Shown: piece by piece, positions 15,671-24,480 of the stretch
Numbering within the stretch: position 1 is the first letter of the stretch
Layout: each line of letters starts with the position of its first letter
Assembly (NCBI GenBank): GCA_963836405.1
Contig: CAWIJL010000009.1
Span: forward strand, 310,001 to 374,000
Length of the DNA: 64,000 nucleotides
Source: CAWIJJ01 sp963836405
GTDB lineage: Bacteria; Acidobacteriota; Terriglobia; Bryobacterales; Bryobacteraceae
Direction: 5' to 3'
The notes under the pieces: generated by a model
Database searches by the model: none
What the model was told of the DNA's origin: nothing
What the model saw: the letters and a program-made list of their open reading frames with translations, nothing else
Position numbers and translations under genes: made by a program

Positions 15671-18226
15671 ATGGGAACCTTTCTGCGACGACTTCATTAC
15701 CTGTTGAACCGCCGCCGGCTCGACCGGGAACTGGCCGGCGACCTGGAGTTTCACCGGGAGATGTCCGCGCGGCAGGGCAACATGCCGGTGGGCAACGCGC
15801 TGCGACTGCGCGAGGAGGCGCGCGACGAGTGGGGATGGACCTGGATCGACCGTTTCGGCCAGGATCTCCGGTATGCGGCGCGGGTTTTGCGACGGGCGCC
15901 GGCGTTCACGCTGGGGGCGATCCTGATGCTTGCCATCGGCATCGGTGTGAACGTGGCAGTCTTCGGGTTTTTCAACCTGATGGTGTTGCGTCCGATCAAC
16001 GTTCGGGAACCGGATTCGCTGCTGCGATTTCACCGCCGCGGCATCAACCAGTACGCCTTCGCGGTTCCCTACCCCGAGGCGGATTTCTTCCGCCGCCACT
16101 CGCGGACGCTGGCCGCGGTGATCGCGGTGAATAAAACCAGCGTATCGATCGAGGGCGACGACAAGCCGTTAGAGGCGAGTTTCGTCACTGCCAATTTCTT
16201 TAGCGAACTTGGGGGCGCTTCGAGCGTGGGGCGGACGCTCGACCCGGTGCGGGATGAGGCGGCCGGCTCGGACCCGGTGGTGGTGCTGGGTCACGAATTC
16301 TGGATGGGGCATTTCGGCGGCGACCCTTCGGCGGTGGGGTCGACACTTCGCATCAACGGGAAGGCGGCGACCGTAGTGGGGGTGGCCGCGAAGCACTTCG
16401 GCGGCGTGGGGTCGGGCACGTTCGAACCCGCATTCTGGGCGCCGATCACGCAGCAGCCGTACTTTGTCAACGGCAGCCGTTTGCTGACGGACTTAGCGGT
16501 GGAGAGTCCGGGAGTCAGCCTCTGGGGACGGGTGCGCGCGGGCGGAAGCGCGAAGGCGGCGGAGGAGGAACTGGCGTCGCTCGCCGCCGAACTGCGCCGG
16601 CAATATCCCGGCGAAATCTGGGAGCGGGAGCGGCTGCCGAGCGAACCGGGCGGCTACATCACCAGCATGATCACGGGCAACCGGCGAGGAACCGGCGCCG
16701 AGCAACGGGATCCCGTCTACCCGGTGTTCGGGCTGGCGGCGGCACTGACATTATTGATCCTGGCGGTCGCCTGCGGGAATGTGGGGAGCATGCTGCTGGC
16801 GCTGGGGGTGTCGCGGCAGCGCGAGATCGCCATCCGGGTAGCCATCGGGGCGGGCACGGGAAGGCTGATCCGGCAGTTATTTACCGAGAGCCTGCTGCTG
16901 GCCGTGGCCGGCTCAGGTGCGGGCCTGGTGCTGGGGGCCGTGGTGCTGCGCGGTCTGCTGGCCGTTTCGGGTGCTCCGGCGTGGATGGATCCGGCTCCGG
17001 ACTGGCGCGTAGCCGGGTTCTCGCTGGCGGCGGGCTTTGCTTCGGCCATTGCGTTTGGGCTGACGCCCGCGCTACAGATCGGCCGTCAGCGGAATCGAGC
17101 GCAGACCGCCCGGCAGATCCTGATCGGCGCGCAGGTGGCGGCGAGTTGCGTGCTTCTCATCGTCGCGGGGCTGCTTGCGAGGGCGCTGAATCACGTCACG
17201 GGAAACTCGCCCGGCTTCGAAATCGCACAGGTGGTCACGATTTCTCCCGGCCTGGCGGGCAACGGTTACACGCCGGCGCGGTCGCGCGCCTATCTGGAAG
17301 CCCTGGAAGCGCGCCTTCGCGGAATGGGCGGCGTCCAATCCGTGGCCCTGGCGCTGAGCCCGCCGCTGGGCCACGTGACCATTACGGCGGGAACGGAAAT
17401 CAACGGACACCAGGTGAATTTCCAGATGAATCACGTCAGCTCCGGGTTCTTCGAGACGATGAAGATTCCGATTTTGCGGGGCCGCGCCCTGCGTCCGGGC
17501 GAGCGGCACGTGATGGTGGTCAGCGAATCGATGGCGCGCCAGGGGTGGCCGGGAGAGGACGCGGCCGGCAAGACGCTGGAGTTTGGCGATCCGTTCACGG
17601 TGGTGGGTATCGCGGGCAACGTGCGGGTGACGAAATTTGCGGAATCCGACACGGTGCAGGCGTATTTCCCGATCGAGGATGAGAACTGGCCGTCGCTGGC
17701 GATGCTGGTCAGGACGGGCGGGTCGCCGAAGAGCCTTGCCGGGGAGGTGATGAATGCGTCGCGAGGGCTGGATGCGAATTTGTTTCCCAGCGTGGATCTC
17801 ATGAGCAGCGCCTATCGCGCGAGCCTGCAAGGCGCGGAGTACAGCACGCTGGCGGTGAGCGCGCTCGGGCTGATCGCGCAACTGCTGGCCTGCTTCGGAA
17901 TCATCGGAGTGGTTTCCTACGCGGTATCGCAGCGCACCAAAGAGATCGGCATCCGGATGGCGCTGGGGGCCCGGCCCGCCGGCGTGCTGGCTGTGGTACT
18001 GCGGAATCTCTCGCTGCCGGTTGGGGTGGGACTGGTGGCGGGAGTCAGCGCGGCGGCGGGATTGTCGCAGGTGTTGCGCGGCAGGCTGTGGGGGCTCAGC
18101 AACCTGGATCCGGCGGCTTACGCGGGGGCGGTGGCGGTGTTCCTGGTGACGGCTGCGATTGCCGCGGCGCTGCCGGCGCAGAGGGCGCTGCGGATCGATC
18201 CGCTTCGGGCGCTACGGCACGAATAG
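15671..18226 (+). CDS. ADOP-type FtsX/MacB-like ABC permease
   Basis: An 851-residue acidobacterial duplicated orphan permease. After a basic N-terminal domain with the LHYLLNRRRLDRELAGDL motif it has a MacB-PCD/FtsX arrangement twice: helix 1 near AFTLGAILMLAIGIGVN, a periplasmic core (residues 120-330), a three-helix FtsX block at ALTLLILAVACGNVG to LLAVAGSGAGL, a second periplasmic core and a final FtsX block including VSQRTKEIGIRMALGA. These proteins are encoded beside padR and lack a dedicated ATPase gene, as here; the cargo is unknown (macrolide-, peptide- or lipoprotein-type export by analogy with MacB). ATG 15671 follows GAGGAAG. Confidence 0.92.
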   Translation: MGTFLRRLHYLLNRRRLDRELAGDLEFHREMSARQGNMPVGNALRLREEARDEWGWTWIDRFGQDLRYAARVLRRAPAFTLGAILMLAIGIGVNVAVFGFFNLMVLRPINVREPDSLLRFHRRGINQYAFAVPYPEADFFRRHSRTLAAVIAVNKTSVSIEGDDKPLEASFVTANFFSELGGASSVGRTLDPVRDEAAGSDPVVVLGHEFWMGHFGGDPSAVGSTLRINGKAATVVGVAAKHFGGVGSGTFEPAFWAPITQQPYFVNGSRLLTDLAVESPGVSLWGRVRAGGSAKAAEEELASLAAELRRQYPGEIWERERLPSEPGGYITSMITGNRRGTGAEQRDPVYPVFGLAAALTLLILAVACGNVGSMLLALGVSRQREIAIRVAIGAGTGRLIRQLFTESLLLAVAGSGAGLVLGAVVLRGLLAVSGAPAWMDPAPDWRVAGFSLAAGFASAIAFGLTPALQIGRQRNRAQTARQILIGAQVAASCVLLIVAGLLARALNHVTGNSPGFEIAQVVTISPGLAGNGYTPARSRAYLEALEARLRGMGGVQSVALALSPPLGHVTITAGTEINGHQVNFQMNHVSSGFFETMKIPILRGRALRPGERHVMVVSESMARQGWPGEDAAGKTLEFGDPFTVVGIAGNVRVTKFAESDTVQAYFPIEDENWPSLAMLVRTGGSPKSLAGEVMNASRGLDANLFPSVDLMSSAYRASLQGAEYSTLAVSALGLIAQLLACFGIIGVVSYAVSQRTKEIGIRMALGARPAGVLAVVLRNLSLPVGVGLVAGVSAAAGLSQVLRGRLWGLSNLDPAAYAGAVAVFLVTAAIAAALPAQRALRIDPLRALRHE

Positions 18227-18390
18227 GCGGAGGGGCGCGAGGGGTAAAACGGCGGGGAGAAGCGGGGATCTGTTGCCGAGACACTGGGTACGGGCATCCG
18301 GGATGCTCTGCCATGCGCGCCGGCGCACTCGCGACAACCGAAAGGACTTCTGTTGTGTGCTACGTTTGTCTTTCGCGTTGAAGCGGCAGC

Positions 18391-20226
18391 GTGCTCAGCG
18401 GATTATCCATCTTAGGCGCGAAGCTCCGGAAGTTCGCGGCGCAGTTCCCGCACACAGCGCAGGTTCTGCGACTGCTCTGGACGGCGGCCCCGCGGCACGC
18501 CGTTCTGTGGACGTCGCTGCTGGTGGTGCAGGGCCTCGTCCCGGTGGGCGTCGTCTATGTGACGCGCTCGCTGGTGAATGCGCTGGTTTCACAGGCGGTC
18601 AGACCGGCAGCGCTCCTTGCGGCTGGCATGGCGGCTCTGCTGCTTGTGGCCGAAGTTGTACGGGTGGCGGCTGCCTGGGTCCGGAGCGCACAAGGCGACC
18701 TGGTGCAGGATCACATCAGCTCGCTGATACAGGGTAAGTCGCTTTCGGTGGACCTGGCTTTCTACGACAATCCAGATTACTACGATCAGTTACATCGCGC
18801 CCGTTCCGAAGCGGGTTACCGGCCGCTGGCCCTGCTCGAGAACCTGGGCGGCATTCTTCAGAACAGCATCACGCTGGTTTCGATGGTCTTTGTGTTAGCG
18901 CGCTTCGGAGTGTGGTCGGCTGCGGCGCTGCTGTTGAGCACGCTTCCGGTGCTGTACGTGGTTCTAAAGCACGCGGTGGAGCAGTATCAGTTGCGGCAGC
19001 GGATCACATCGGATGAACGACGCACATGGTATTACGACTGGCTCCTCACGGCGCCGGAAACCGCAGCCGAAATCCGTCTTTTCAATACGGGTCCGCATTT
19101 CCAGGAGGCGTTCGAGAACCTCCGCTCAATCTTGCGGTCTTTGCGGCTCCGGCTGGCAAGCAGGCAGGCAGTCTCGGAGATTCTGGCTGGCCTGTGCAGC
19201 CTCGCGGCGGTGGGGGGCGCGATGGCGTGGATGGGGCTGCGCGTGCTTCGCAAAGAAGTCAGCCTCGGCGATCTGGCCATGTTGTTCCAGGCTTTTCAGC
19301 AGGGGACGCGCCTGGGCCGGTCGCTGCTGGACAACCTGGGTCAACTCTATGCGAATACCCTCTTCCTGGGAAACCTCTTCGAGTTTCTCAGTCTCGAGCC
19401 GCGCGTGCGCAGTGCCTCGTCGCCGGTACCCCTCGCGGCAGTGCGGGACGGAATCCGCTTTCGCAACGTCTCGTTTCGATATCCCGGCACAAGGCAACCG
19501 GCACTGGACGGTCTAAACCTCGACATACCGGCGGGACGGATCACGGCTGTAGTGGGATCGAACGGGGCGGGAAAGAGCACGCTGATCAAGCTGCTCTGCC
19601 GGTTCTACGATCCCGACACGGGAGCGATCGAGATCGACGGGACCGATTTACGCCTGATGGACCTCAAAGAGCTTCGAACCGGGATCACCGTGCTCTTTCA
19701 ACAGCCGGTGCATTACAACGCCACGGCCGCGGAGAACATCGCGCTGGGCGACATTTGCGCTGGTCCCGCCCGCTCTTCGATTTGTGTGGCGTGCGAGGCA
19801 GCCGGTGCGGCCGAAGTGGTGGAAAGGCTGCCGGACGGCTATGACCAACTGTTGGGGCGGTGGTTTGAGAACGGGACAGAACTGAGCGCGGGCGAATGGC
19901 AGCGAATCGCGCTGGCGCGAGCGTTTCTGCGCTCGTCGCCGATCGTGGTCCTCGACGAGCCAACCAGTTCCATGGATCCGTGGGCCGAAACCGATTGGCT
20001 GCAACGTTTCCGCCAGCTGACGGCGGGGCGAACCGCTCTGGTGATCACTCACCGCTTCAGCACCGCACGGGTGGCGGATACGATCTACGTCGTTTCAGAG
20101 GGCAAGGTGGCCGAGTGCGGGAGCCATGAAAGTCTTGTAAATGCCGGAGGTCGTTACGCCGAAGGCTGGGCGGCGCAGAATCGCGATGGAGGGAACCTTC
20201 AGAGAATGCGGCGGTCCGCAACATAG
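18391..20226 (+). CDS. ABC exporter, fused membrane-ATPase half-transporter
   Basis: A 611-residue type IV (ABCB-like) exporter that would work as a dimer. There are six membrane helices in residues 35-320 (for example LWTSLLVVQGLVPVGVVYVT), then an ATPase domain: Walker A VVGSNGAGKST near 387, signature ELSAGEWQRIALARA near 497, Walker B IVVLDEPTSSMD near 518 and switch His in ITHRFSTA near 553. The GEWQ variant of the signature is typical of peptide/bacteriocin-related exporters. It lacks an N-terminal peptidase domain, so it would not process double-glycine leaders. The start is GTG 18391, 164 bases after the ADOP gene; that gap shows nothing recognisable. Its 3' end overlaps the convergent response-regulator gene by 28 bases. 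Confidence 0.88.
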   Translation: MLSGLSILGAKLRKFAAQFPHTAQVLRLLWTAAPRHAVLWTSLLVVQGLVPVGVVYVTRSLVNALVSQAVRPAALLAAGMAALLLVAEVVRVAAAWVRSAQGDLVQDHISSLIQGKSLSVDLAFYDNPDYYDQLHRARSEAGYRPLALLENLGGILQNSITLVSMVFVLARFGVWSAAALLLSTLPVLYVVLKHAVEQYQLRQRITSDERRTWYYDWLLTAPETAAEIRLFNTGPHFQEAFENLRSILRSLRLRLASRQAVSEILAGLCSLAAVGGAMAWMGLRVLRKEVSLGDLAMLFQAFQQGTRLGRSLLDNLGQLYANTLFLGNLFEFLSLEPRVRSASSPVPLAAVRDGIRFRNVSFRYPGTRQPALDGLNLDIPAGRITAVVGSNGAGKSTLIKLLCRFYDPDTGAIEIDGTDLRLMDLKELRTGITVLFQQPVHYNATAAENIALGDICAGPARSSICVACEAAGAAEVVERLPDGYDQLLGRWFENGTELSAGEWQRIALARAFLRSSPIVVLDEPTSSMDPWAETDWLQRFRQLTAGRTALVITHRFSTARVADTIYVVSEGKVAECGSHESLVNAGGRYAEGWAAQNRDGGNLQRMRRSAT

Positions 20227-20825
20227 CGAACCAGTTCCGCCAGCGTCCGCACGCCTAACTTCCGCATGAGGCGGCCTTTGTAGGTGCTTACGGTTTTGAC
20301 GCTGAGCCCGCATTCGGCGGCGATCTCGCCCACGCGCTTGCCTTTCGCCAGGAACAGCATGACCCGGCACTCCTGCCGCGAAAGCTGGACGTCGGCGTTG
20401 GAGCCCTCACCTTCGGGGAAGAAGCTGCCGCCGGCGAGCACGGCACGCAGGGCCTGAGCCAGGACCGAAGTATCGGCGCGCTTGGTGACGAAGGCCGAAG
20501 CTCCCATGAGGCGGGCGCGGTGGATGGTCCAGTTGTCGGAATGCATGCTCAACATGATGACTTTGGTCTCCGGGCAGGCACCGGTGATCTTTTCGAGAAC
20601 GAAAAACCCGTCCTTGCCAGGCAAATTGACGTCGAGGATCACCAGATCCCAGGAACTCGCCTCAATCTCCTGCACGGCGGCTTCCGCGGACTCTGCTTCT
20701 CCGAAGGCGACATTCGGCAGCTCGCGGGCAAGCAGTTGCCGGAGACCGCCGCGCAAGAGCCGGTGATCGTCCACAAGCAAGACCTGTAAGGGGCTGCGTC
20801 GGGGTTTGGGCATGATGGCAAGCAC
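20199..20825 (-). CDS. NarL/FixJ-type response regulator, orphan
   Basis: A 208-residue response regulator. The receiver domain (about 12-130) has the acidic pair D19-D20, phospho-acceptor D65 in VILDVNLPGKDG and the lysine in FVTKRAD. The LuxR-type helix-turn-helix (145-205) has LSRQECRVMLFLAKGKRVGEIAAECGLSVKTVSTY. I kept the GTG at 20825 because AAAGGA lies 5 bases upstream of it; the internal ATG at 20813 has poor spacing. No histidine kinase gene is in the window, so its partner is elsewhere. A pair of direct repeats 75-110 bases upstream may be its binding site. Confidence 0.92.
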   Translation of the reverse strand: MLAIMPKPRRSPLQVLLVDDHRLLRGGLRQLLARELPNVAFGEAESAEAAVQEIEASSWDLVILDVNLPGKDGFFVLEKITGACPETKVIMLSMHSDNWTIHRARLMGASAFVTKRADTSVLAQALRAVLAGGSFFPEGEGSNADVQLSRQECRVMLFLAKGKRVGEIAAECGLSVKTVSTYKGRLMRKLGVRTLAELVRYVADRRIL

Positions 20826-20898
20826 TGGGTTCCTTTGGCTGCGTCCGCGATTGTGCGTACTCGCCTGAAATGATGGCGTACGCGTGTATTACGGACAA

Positions 20899-20936
20899 GC
20901 GAAATGAAACGAAAGGATGCGAAATAGAAACGAAAG
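20899..20936. promoter_or_regulatory. Direct repeats GCGAAAT(A)GAAACGAAAG, candidate operator
   Basis: Two near-identical half-sites, GCGAAATGAAACGAAAG at 20899-20915 and GCGAAATAGAAACGAAAG at 20919-20936, share the core GAAACGAAAG with 21-base periodicity (two helical turns). They lie between the divergent response regulator and the HTH/FG-GAP gene, where both could be controlled. The function is inferred. Confidence 0.45.
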
Positions 20937-20998
20937 TACTGGCACCTCGACCGTTGAAGTCCTCTACGCCATGAGTTAGATTAAGATCCAGAAATCCG

Positions 20999-22303
20999 AT
21001 GGCTAACGTGGGCAGTTTTTCCGACGAACTCCAGTCGTGGAAGGAGATCGCCGCATACCTCGGTGTGACTGTGAGGACTGCCCAGAACTGGGAGCAGGAG
21101 CGCGGCTTGCCTGTCCGCCGCCTTCCCGGAGCAAGGGGCCGGGTTACCACCACGGTTGAGGAGCTCGAGGCGTGGAAACGGAGTGCGATCCCAGCCAGAC
21201 CGGGTGAGCATCAGCCCGGCGCAGTCGAAGATACCAAAGCGAGCGTTGCCGAAGTCCGTCGATCACGCAAAACACTGCTTCTGCTGGTTTTGGCGGGGGC
21301 AGCGCTTATCCTTATTATAGGTGCCTGGTCTCTCCGCGGTGGCGGGCCAAAGCCGGCCTCTATCCGGCTGGCGGAAAACTCTGCCGTGGTTTTCGACGAA
21401 GGCGGCCGGGAGTTATGGCGAAAGGTCTTCGCGGGCAAACTGGAGTCCCAGGATTTGGACACCATGTCATGGATAGGGGACCTGGACGGGGATGGGCAGA
21501 CGGAACTGCTTTTTGTTGAAACAACCACGCCGTTCCGCTCGGGTTCCGTGTTGCACTGTTACTCTCAGGATGGGAGGGAACGCTGGCAATTCAAACCCGG
21601 GAAACCGGTACGGACGGTGGCGGAAGCGTTCACCGGGCCGTATTACATTACCCATATCGGGGTGGAACGGTTAGGCGGCCGCAAGGAGATGAGGATTGTC
21701 GTCGAGGGCTCGCACTACCTTTACTATCCGAGTCAGATTGCGATGCTGGCCATGGATGGAGAGTTGATCCGCGAGTACTGGCACTCGGGCAATCTTAACT
21801 TTCTGCTTTTCGCCGACGTGAATAACGATGACCGGCCGGAGATTCTGACAGCGGGTATTCATAATGCTTCCGGGTCGGCCACGCTGGTGGCGCTCGATCC
21901 GGACACCATGGGGGGCGCATCGCGGGAGGAGAACCAGGACTATCAGTTGTTGGGATTTGCTCCCGGGAACGAGGTTGCGCGGATTCTCTTTCCGCGAAGC
22001 TGCATGAACCGGAAATTCGAAGCATTTGTTCATGTGGGCAGGTTTTGGACCGAGCCGGGAGAGATCGACGTCGAACTGGTGCATCGCGGACCGACGGAAT
22101 CGGCGGGTGGAGCAGGCGTGTACTATCACCTGAAACGGGATCTGAGCCTCAACCAGTTCACGCTCGGCAGCAGCTTCGAGGCGCGGCACAGGTCGGCGTA
22201 CGAGACCGGGGAGATCGATCATCCGCTGAGCAAACGCGAAATTGCGGAGCTGAGGCACCTTCGCTACCTGCAGGGCGGACCGCTGGAGGCGGCGCGTCCC
22301 TAA
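20999..22303 (+). CDS. Membrane protein: N-terminal HTH, C-terminal FG-GAP/VCBS-like repeats
   Basis: A 434-residue protein with a cytoplasmic winged-helix/excisionase-like domain (about 10-62: SWKEIAAYLGVTVRTAQNWEQERGLPV with a TTVEELEAW helix), one membrane helix (about 88-108) and a periplasmic region. In the latter, calcium-type loops IGDLDGDGQTELLF and ADVNNDDRPEILTAG indicate an FG-GAP/VCBS beta-propeller. This one-component layout of DNA binding inside and a propeller outside is frequent in Acidobacteria; the signal sensed is unknown. ATG 20999 is the first codon of the HTH domain. It is divergent from the NarL-type regulator across a 173-base spacer with direct repeats. Confidence 0.8.
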   Translation: MANVGSFSDELQSWKEIAAYLGVTVRTAQNWEQERGLPVRRLPGARGRVTTTVEELEAWKRSAIPARPGEHQPGAVEDTKASVAEVRRSRKTLLLLVLAGAALILIIGAWSLRGGGPKPASIRLAENSAVVFDEGGRELWRKVFAGKLESQDLDTMSWIGDLDGDGQTELLFVETTTPFRSGSVLHCYSQDGRERWQFKPGKPVRTVAEAFTGPYYITHIGVERLGGRKEMRIVVEGSHYLYYPSQIAMLAMDGELIREYWHSGNLNFLLFADVNNDDRPEILTAGIHNASGSATLVALDPDTMGGASREENQDYQLLGFAPGNEVARILFPRSCMNRKFEAFVHVGRFWTEPGEIDVELVHRGPTESAGGAGVYYHLKRDLSLNQFTLGSSFEARHRSAYETGEIDHPLSKREIAELRHLRYLQGGPLEAARP

Positions 22304-22323
22304 CGTGGTATTCAGTTGATGAG

Positions 22324-23680
22324 ATGCCCGTAACGACACGCCGCAAATTTTTCGCCCGCAGTGCCGCCGCTGCAACGGCAGTGGCGAAGGCCTCCGCCAT
22401 GCCTCGGCCGCCGCGAGTGCTGTTGCGAAGCTCCTGGCAGAGCGTCAACATCGGGGACGTCGGGCACACGCCCGGCGCCCTGGATTTGCTGGCCAACTAT
22501 TTTCCGGAGGCGGAAATCACGCTCTGGGCGGGCGGCCTCGGCAATGGCGCCCGCGAGATGCTGGCCGCAAATTATCCGAAGCTGACGTTCGTCGAGGGTG
22601 GCCTGGGCGCAGGGGACAAGCCGTCCAATCCTGCGCTTGCCAGGGCTTGGGCCGAAGCCGACCTGTACCTGAGCGGCTCGGGGTCGGGATTTCCGGCGAG
22701 CAACCACGCGCTGGCCTTTCGGAAAGCAACAGGCAAACCGGTGGGCGTCTTCGGCGTGAGCACGGATCCCATCTCGGGCATCGGCGGAAATCGCGAACCA
22801 GAGGGCGGAACATTGGACGAAATCCGCGCCAAGGCGGCCCGGCTTTCCCCGACGCACCTTTCCGCCGGACCTGCGATTCATCATCGACCGCTCGGCATTC
22901 TTTTTCTGCCGGGATACCATCTCTCGCGACTATCTGCGATCGCAGCGGGTGAAGACGCCGGTCCTCGAATTCGGTCCCGATGCGCAACTGGGGATGACGT
23001 TGCGGGATGACGCGAAGGGCCTCGCGTACCTGAAAGCCAACGGACTCGAGCCTGGCAGGTTCCTCTGCGTCATCCCGCGGAAGCGTTACACGCCGTATTA
23101 CCAGGTGAACAACCGGCCGCGCGGAGAAGGCGACGACATCCGGGACGGGATCAACAGTCGGACCACCGAGACAGATCACGCGAAGCTGCGCGAGATGATC
23201 GCCGCCTACGTAAAAGCCACCGGGAACAGAGTTCTGGCGTGTCCGGAGATGACCTATGAGGTGGAACTCGCAAAGCGGGTTCTGGTGGACCCGCTGGTGG
23301 CCGAGGTGAAAAACAAGACAGTCTGGCGGAACACTTTCTGGTTGCCGGACGAGGCAGCATCGGTTTACGCGAAGGCTCAGGCGGTGGTAAGTATGGAGTG
23401 CCATTCGCCCCTGATCGCGCTGCACAACGGCACACCCACGTTCTATGTCCGTCAGCCCACCGACACGTGCAAGGGACAGATGTACCGCGACATCGGGGCA
23501 GAGGACTGGCTGTTCGAGATCGAGGAGACGAGCGGAGGGCAATTGTGGTCGCGGCTGCAAACCGTCGTGCGCGACCCGGCCAACGCGAGGAGCAAGGTGG
23601 AAAAGATTATGAGCACCGTGAAGGCCGGGCAGAAGCGCATGGTCGATGCAGTTCGCGCCGCCTGCCGGCCTCTCGCGTAA
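22324..23680 (+). CDS. Polysaccharide pyruvyl transferase family protein with Tat signal (one frameshift)
   Basis: The N-terminus, from ATG 22324, has a twin-arginine signal (TTRRKFFARSAAAATAVAKA). It is followed by the family start VLLRSSWQSVNIGDVGHTPGAL. The frame changes near 22860; the second part begins PDLRFIIDRSAFFFCRDTISRDYL, where the conserved R-D-S/T-x-S motif of pyruvyl transferases sits, and continues to MECHSPLIALHNGTPTFYV, the conserved His/Gly region, ending at 23680. The family transfers pyruvate ketals to exopolysaccharide sugars in the cytoplasm, so a Tat signal is unexpected; related Tat-tagged proteins in Planctomycetes and Acidobacteria are uncharacterised. Both halves are well conserved, so a sequencing indel is plausible. 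Confidence 0.78.
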
Positions 23681-23729
23681 ATTCACCGGGCCGTCCGCAA
23701 GCTTCTGGCTCCTGACTTCCTCGACTCCC

Positions 23730-23746
23730 ATATCCCGAAGGGATAT
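23730..23746. terminator. Hairpin between convergent genes
   Basis: A perfect 7-bp inverted repeat, ATATCCC-GAA-GGGATAT, lies in the 93-base gap between convergent genes ending at 23680 and 23774. No T-run follows, so it is a possible transcript-end or barrier structure rather than a canonical intrinsic terminator. Confidence 0.35.
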
Positions 23747-23773
23747 CAAGAGCGAAGCCCTTGGCCGGCCGGT

Positions 23774-24379
23774 TTACTTGCCCGCCTTCTGATAGAAGTA
23801 ATAATCCGCCGCATAGGGCACGAGCGCGATGTTACCCACTGAGCAGGCGGTGGTCGGTACGGTGCCTTGGGAGGTGTGGACGCGCTGGATGTAAGTGGTC
23901 TGAGACAGCATGGATCCGCCGGTTGGGCCCGTTTGCGATCCTGCCCTCTCAAGTAATAGCCAGGGAACGGCGCCTGCTGCAACGTACGCCGAATCGCTGG
24001 AACTGGCCAATACCTTGCCCCATACTGCGCTCGTATCCAACGAACTCTGCCACGTGGGCCGGGGCATCCCGTCCTCCGTCGGGTTGGCACTGAGAAAGTG
24101 GGTTGCCACCTGCTGGCGAACCTCGCCGGTCAACCACCGGAAGGTTAGGAACAGCGTGGCCTGGGGGCCCAGAAATGTCCAACCCGAAGGCAAGCAGATG
24201 TAATTCTGTGTTCCGGTCGCTGATGCCTTCAGATACAGCTGGTGACCTGCCGGAACCATAATTCCAGACGGAACCGAGGGTGGCCTCAGAGTATCTGTCG
24301 ATCCCGACTGAGCAGGGATCGGCGTGCAGTAGAGCGTCAACACGATGGCGGCGGCGACGATTGAGTTAGTGTGTTTCAC
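23774..24379 (-). CDS. Secreted DUF3455-like protein
   Basis: A 201-residue exported protein. The GTG at 24379, preceded by AGGAT, gives a classical signal peptide (SIVAAAIVLTLYCTPIPAQS). The mature part shows the DUF3455 pattern: VPAGHQLYLKASATGTQNYIC, a W/GPQATLF segment, a TWQSSLDTSAVWGK motif and VPWLLLERAGSQTGPTGG towards the end, with a final conserved Cys (TTACSVG). The function of DUF3455 proteins is unknown in bacteria; they are small secreted beta proteins. The open frame extends further upstream to 24550, but that extension overlaps the kinase gene and lacks signal character. It is convergent with the pyruvyl transferase gene. Confidence 0.72.
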   Translation of the reverse strand: MKHTNSIVAAAIVLTLYCTPIPAQSGSTDTLRPPSVPSGIMVPAGHQLYLKASATGTQNYICLPSGWTFLGPQATLFLTFRWLTGEVRQQVATHFLSANPTEDGMPRPTWQSSLDTSAVWGKVLASSSDSAYVAAGAVPWLLLERAGSQTGPTGGSMLSQTTYIQRVHTSQGTVPTTACSVGNIALVPYAADYYFYQKAGK

Positions 24380-24480
24380 AAATATATCCTTTCTATGCAG
24401 CGAAGCGAGATCGGAAAGGATAATTCGCACCAGTTTTGACGGCGCCAGTACCTGAGCAGTCGAGTGGGGCGGATAGCGAC

